Below, one piece after another: positions 61,159 through 64,000 of a DNA stretch of 64,000 nt. A program made the position numbers and the translations under genes. How positions within the stretch are numbered: position 1 is the first letter of the stretch; each line of letters begins with the position of its first letter. The stretch lies in contig JAEXBS010000047.1 in assembly GCA_023393915.1 (NCBI GenBank), positions 124,001 to 188,000 on the forward strand, read 5' to 3'. Below the pieces are notes generated by a model. It was given only the letters and a program-made list of their open reading frames with translations. It made no database searches and was not told the origin of the DNA. This DNA comes from Bacteroidota bacterium (GTDB lineage: Bacteria; Bacteroidota; Bacteroidia; Flavobacteriales; Weeksellaceae).

Positions 61159-62325
61159 TTAAGATTTCCTTCTTTTTAATTCTTTTTCGATAAGCCCAAG
61201 CTCTCTACCGGTTTGACCGGCCACAGAAGTATTTTCTTGTGCTCTACGCGTTAAATAAGGAACAACGTCTTTCACAGGGCCATAAGGCAAGTATTTTGAA
61301 GCATTGTACTTATTTTCTCCTAGGTAGTAGGTGATGTTATCACTCATGCCATAAAGTTGTCCAAAAAAGACTTGGGGATGGTCATTAGAAAGGTTCAGAG
61401 CTTTCATTTTATCTATGACCAGCTCTGTAGATTTCTCATTATGTGTCCCAAAATAGCCTGAAACTCTGTCCAAATGATTTAGAACAAACTCGATTGCTGC
61501 ATTATAATTATCGTCCGTCGCTTGTTTATTAGGCTGAATAGGATCTGGATAACCGTACTCCTTAGCACGTTCCCGTTCTTTTTCCATATACGCTCCACGA
61601 ACAAATTTATATCCTAAATAGTATCCTTTCTCCTGCGCTCGTTTTAAATCCTGCTCTAAATATTCCAACCTACCCGTCCGGTACATTTGAACCGTATTCC
61701 AAATAATGGCTTTCTCTTTATTGTACAATTCCATCATTTGGTTGACCAATTGATCCACAGTGTCTTGCATTTGAGTCTCTTCTGCATCAATCATTAGCAC
61801 TACATTTTTCTCATAAGCCAATGCACAAACCTCCTCGTACCTACGTACTACTTTACTCCATTCTTCTTTTTCACTTCCCGTAAGTTCCCTACCGGATTGT
61901 ACGGTTGCATAAAGGTCTAAGCGACCAAAACCCGTTGGTTTAAAGACAACAAAAGGAATGGAAGGCTTTCCTTGAGCAAAAAGAATGTTGCGTTTGATCT
62001 CTTCACAAGTATGATCAAACATATCCTCTTCTTCTTTTCCTTCAATCGCATAATCAAAAATACTTCCGATATGGTGCGCAAAGAGCTGATTCACTACTTT
62101 GGCACTTTTCTCTCTGGTTTCTCCTCCAACGAATTGTTCAAAAAGAGTATTTTTTACGATGCTTTCTACAAAAGGCACGTTATTTTTAACCGTAAAATTT
62201 AGTAGTCCAATCCCGGCACTAGTTAAGGTCGGATTCTCAATGGTTTTAAACATCCAGTACGCTTTTTTAAGCTGAGCAGTGGATTTGTCCTGAAAGGCAA
62301 TTTGGGTATCGTTAAATAGAGACAT
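61159..62325 (-). CDS. Proline dehydrogenase
   Basis: FAD enzyme oxidising proline to pyrroline-5-carboxylate at the membrane face. 388 aa, the PutA catalytic barrel alone, with no P5C dehydrogenase or DNA-binding part. Seen: FVVFKPTGFGRLDLY, VVLMIDAEETQMQ, NTVQMYRTGRLEYL, GYKFVRGAYMEKERERA, GTHNEKSTELV and FGQLYGMSDNITYYLG. A perfect -7 box (62347-62354) lies 21 bases upstream. Confidence 0.93.
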   Translation of the reverse strand: MSLFNDTQIAFQDKSTAQLKKAYWMFKTIENPTLTSAGIGLLNFTVKNNVPFVESIVKNTLFEQFVGGETREKSAKVVNQLFAHHIGSIFDYAIEGKEEEDMFDHTCEEIKRNILFAQGKPSIPFVVFKPTGFGRLDLYATVQSGRELTGSEKEEWSKVVRRYEEVCALAYEKNVVLMIDAEETQMQDTVDQLVNQMMELYNKEKAIIWNTVQMYRTGRLEYLEQDLKRAQEKGYYLGYKFVRGAYMEKERERAKEYGYPDPIQPNKQATDDNYNAAIEFVLNHLDRVSGYFGTHNEKSTELVIDKMKALNLSNDHPQVFFGQLYGMSDNITYYLGENKYNASKYLPYGPVKDVVPYLTRRAQENTSVAGQTGRELGLIEKELKRRKS

Positions 62326-62346
62326 AATCTAATGTATAATATGGGT

Positions 62347-62405
62347 CAAATTTAACAATTGTAAGCGAGAAAGTGGAAATGAAAAAGATCATATTTGTAC
62401 TTTTG
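62347..62405. promoter_or_regulatory. Divergent promoters of proline dehydrogenase and aroB
   Basis: Minus-strand TAAATTTG at 62347-62354 and plus-strand TACTTTTG at 62398-62405, both perfect TAnnTTTG, in the 94-base gap. Confidence 0.6.
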
Positions 62406-62419
62406 TGTAAAGCATTGCT

Positions 62420-63466
62420 ATGATTGAGTTTTTAGATCAAGATTTTTCCGGATTAAACGAATGGATTGACGAAAATCCCCCGAGTCAGATTTTCTTTCTG
62501 GCAGATGAGAATACTCATCAGTACTGCCTTCCCATACTACTTGGCAACCTTCAATCTTCTGTTCCTTTTGAGATTATTGAATTAGAACCTGGAGAAGAAC
62601 TAAAGAATCTGGAATCAACTCATTTACTTTGGACCATTTTATCGGAGTTTAAAGCCGATAGAAAAAGTTTGCTAATTAATGTAGGAGGAGGGGTACTTAC
62701 GGACTTAGGTGGATTTGTTGCTTCTACTTACAAAAGAGGAATTCCCTTTCTGCATGTTCCCACTACCCTTCTCTCTATGTGCGATGCATCACTGGGAGGA
62801 AAAACAGGAATCGATCTTGGACATTTAAAAAACATAGTCGGTACATTCAGTTTCCCTCAGCGAATTTTTGTCTATCCTGATTTTCTTAAGACCTTACCCA
62901 AGGAAGAGTTCGACAGTGGTTTTGCCGAAATGCTTAAGCATGGTCTTATTTTGGACGCTTCGCATTACCAGAAACTCTCTTTGATCCAGGATCCACAAAA
63001 TGAATTAACCCAAGATTTAATCGAAGATTCGATGAAGATAAAATCAGAGGTAGTTGAAAAGGATTTTAAAGAAAAAAATGTTCGAAAGCTTCTCAACTTT
63101 GGCCACACGGTAGGTCATGCAATCGAAAGTCATTTTCTACAAGCGCAGCAAAGCGTATCTCACGGTCATTGCGTTGCCATAGGAATGTGGATTGAATCTG
63201 AACTCTCTTTTCAAAAAGAATTACTTACTAAAGAAGAATGCGAAGAAATTCAGAGGGTAATTTCAAATTTCTATCCTTATTTAGAGTTAAATGTTTTTCC
63301 TACCGAGTCACTTCTCGAAGTCATGCGTAATGACAAAAAGAATGAAAGCCAACAAATTCTTTTCACACTTTTAAGAAGTATTGGATCGGGTATTTTTGAT
63401 CAAAAAGTTGAGGAAAATGAAATAATTTCTGCGTTAGAGCAGTATAAATCCTGCAGCTGGCGCTAA
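62420..63466 (+). CDS. aroB: 3-dehydroquinate synthase
   Basis: Second step of the shikimate pathway, upstream of chorismate used by TrpE. 348 aa. Seen: INVGGGVLTDLGGFVASTYKRGIPFLHVPTTLLSMCDASLGGKTGIDLG (shown in its core blocks GGGVLTDLGGF and PTTLLSMCDASLGGKTG), FAEMLKHGLI and LLNFGHTVGHAIES with metal-binding His. ATG 62420 follows the -7 box by 14 bases. Confidence 0.95.
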   Translation: MIEFLDQDFSGLNEWIDENPPSQIFFLADENTHQYCLPILLGNLQSSVPFEIIELEPGEELKNLESTHLLWTILSEFKADRKSLLINVGGGVLTDLGGFVASTYKRGIPFLHVPTTLLSMCDASLGGKTGIDLGHLKNIVGTFSFPQRIFVYPDFLKTLPKEEFDSGFAEMLKHGLILDASHYQKLSLIQDPQNELTQDLIEDSMKIKSEVVEKDFKEKNVRKLLNFGHTVGHAIESHFLQAQQSVSHGHCVAIGMWIESELSFQKELLTKEECEEIQRVISNFYPYLELNVFPTESLLEVMRNDKKNESQQILFTLLRSIGSGIFDQKVEENEIISALEQYKSCSWR

Positions 63467-63529
63467 GACAAATCAAACAATTATTTAATTTTAATACATT
63501 GAAAATCAAATAATTACCAAATTTACTTG

Positions 63530-63548
63530 TGCTAAAAATAGCATTTTT
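63530..63548 (+). terminator. Weak terminator-like hairpin after aroB
   Basis: 5-bp stem TGCTA / TAGCA, loop AAAA, followed by TTTTT. Short, so only tentatively a terminator. Confidence 0.4.
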
Positions 63549-63607
63549 CACCTTTTTTGGCACACAAATTGAATTAAGGAGTGAAGTAAAATTTTAATTT
63601 AGAAATT

Positions 63608-64000
63608 ATGAAAAAGTTACTTTTAGGAGCTGCCTTAGCTGTAAGCTCATTGACATTCGCTCAGCAGTTTGGTGTTAAAGGTGGGGTTAACGTATCTAAC
63701 ATCTCTGATGATAACAATGTAGAAACGAATTCAAAAACCGGATTTTATGCGGGAGTATTTATGAATGCACCTTTAGCGGAAAGTTTTTCTATCCAACCAG
63801 AATTACTATACAATAGTGTAGGTTCTAAGTATACGTATGGAGATGCTTCTTCAACGCTGACTTTAGACTACCTTACACTTCCAGTAATGTTCCAATACAA
63901 CGTGGTTCCACAATTCTATCTTGAAGCTGGACCAGAATTTGGAATGCTTCTTAATGCGAAAGCAAAATATGAGGGAGGAGGTCTTTCTGGAGAAGCTGAC
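63608..64000 (+). CDS. PorT-like outer-membrane beta-barrel protein, 3' end outside window
   Basis: Open reading frame to the right edge, 131 codons seen. ATG 63608 gives a signal peptide MKKLLLGAALAVSSLTFAQ, then barrel strands QFGVKGGVNVSNIS, TGFYAGVFMNAPLAESFSIQPELLYN and TLDYLTLPVMFQYNVVPQFYLEAGPEFGMLL, the outer_membrane_beta-barrel (OMP_b-brl_2) pattern. Function unknown; no consensus -7 box was found immediately upstream. Confidence 0.85.
   Translation, partial: MKKLLLGAALAVSSLTFAQQFGVKGGVNVSNISDDNNVETNSKTGFYAGVFMNAPLAESFSIQPELLYNSVGSKYTYGDASSTLTLDYLTLPVMFQYNVVPQFYLEAGPEFGMLLNAKAKYEGGGLSGEAD

Noticed and set aside
1..64000. CRISPR arrays, tRNA or rRNA genes, insertion sequences, phage genes
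   Set aside because: I looked through all intergenic regions and saw no regular repeat-spacer arrays, cloverleaf-like stretches or transposase/integrase frames.

Overview
The window is 64 kb of ordinary, gene-dense bacterial chromosome from a member of the Bacteroidetes, most likely class Flavobacteriia. The signs are: many TAnnTTTG (-7) promoter boxes instead of sigma70 -10 boxes; few Shine-Dalgarno sequences; an atpBEFHAG cluster without atpD/atpC; a CarboxypepD_reg/TonB receptor; an SDR-type L-threonine dehydrogenase; and lipoproteins and secreted proteins with signal peptides ending in AQ or SC. A Weeksellaceae-like host is a guess from protein style only. No tRNA, rRNA, CRISPR array, transposase, integrase or phage gene is visible, and no stretch over 300 bases lacks a gene.

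Layout. 1-12 kb: the 3' part of a TonB-linked outer-membrane receptor, galE plus a DegT-type aminotransferase (surface sugar), PEP carboxylase, a YqhD-like alcohol dehydrogenase with a GDSL esterase, a DEAD-box-type helicase, and L-threonine dehydrogenase. 12-21 kb: gamma-glutamyltransferase, a YegS-like lipid kinase, an RsiV/DUF3298 lipoprotein, an accessory cluster of small SRPBCC, VOC and DinB proteins (the DinB gene carries an in-frame stop at codon 4), a Crp/Fnr regulator and gyrB. 21-30.5 kb: lysS, then a complete trpEGDCFBA operon with its own leader peptide (three Trp codons) and a terminator/antiterminator, followed by lipB. This block differs in codon use from everything around it and looks acquired. 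30.7-41 kb: 2-oxoacid dehydrogenase E2, rpsF-rpsR-rplI, the DNA polymerase III delta' subunit, an outer-membrane protein with lptC, anmK, a NUDIX hydrolase and murF. 41-48 kb: the F1Fo ATP synthase cluster with two intercistronic hairpins, then ffh and phoH. 48-56 kb: a SAM-dependent adenosyltransferase-family protein, a HemJ-like protein, an Rrf2 regulator and a sulfate assimilation operon (cysH-cysD-cysN). Its last gene fuses a precorrin-2-dehydrogenase-like domain to a TauE/SafE permease. 55.7-64 kb: kbl, PBP4 (dacB), priA, proline dehydrogenase, aroB and a truncated outer-membrane beta-barrel gene.

How the parts work together. Tdh (about 11.5 kb) and Kbl (about 56 kb) are the two enzymes of threonine-to-glycine catabolism, encoded at separate loci. 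CysD/CysN make APS and CysH, which has the CC...CxxC signature of an APS reductase, reduces it to sulfite without an APS kinase. The Rrf2 protein next door has a cysteine cluster, and a dyad sits over the -33 box of the cysH promoter. LipB makes the octanoyl-protein precursor of the lipoyl group carried by the adjacent E2.

The most notable observations are the siroheme-synthase-like/TauE fusion in the cys operon, the self-contained attenuated trp-lipB block, the cysH promoter dyad, the ATP-synthase intercistronic hairpins, several promoters so close to the start codon that the mRNAs are probably leaderless, and the DinB gene with a nonsense codon. I saw no defence system, mobile element or wholly new multi-gene system.
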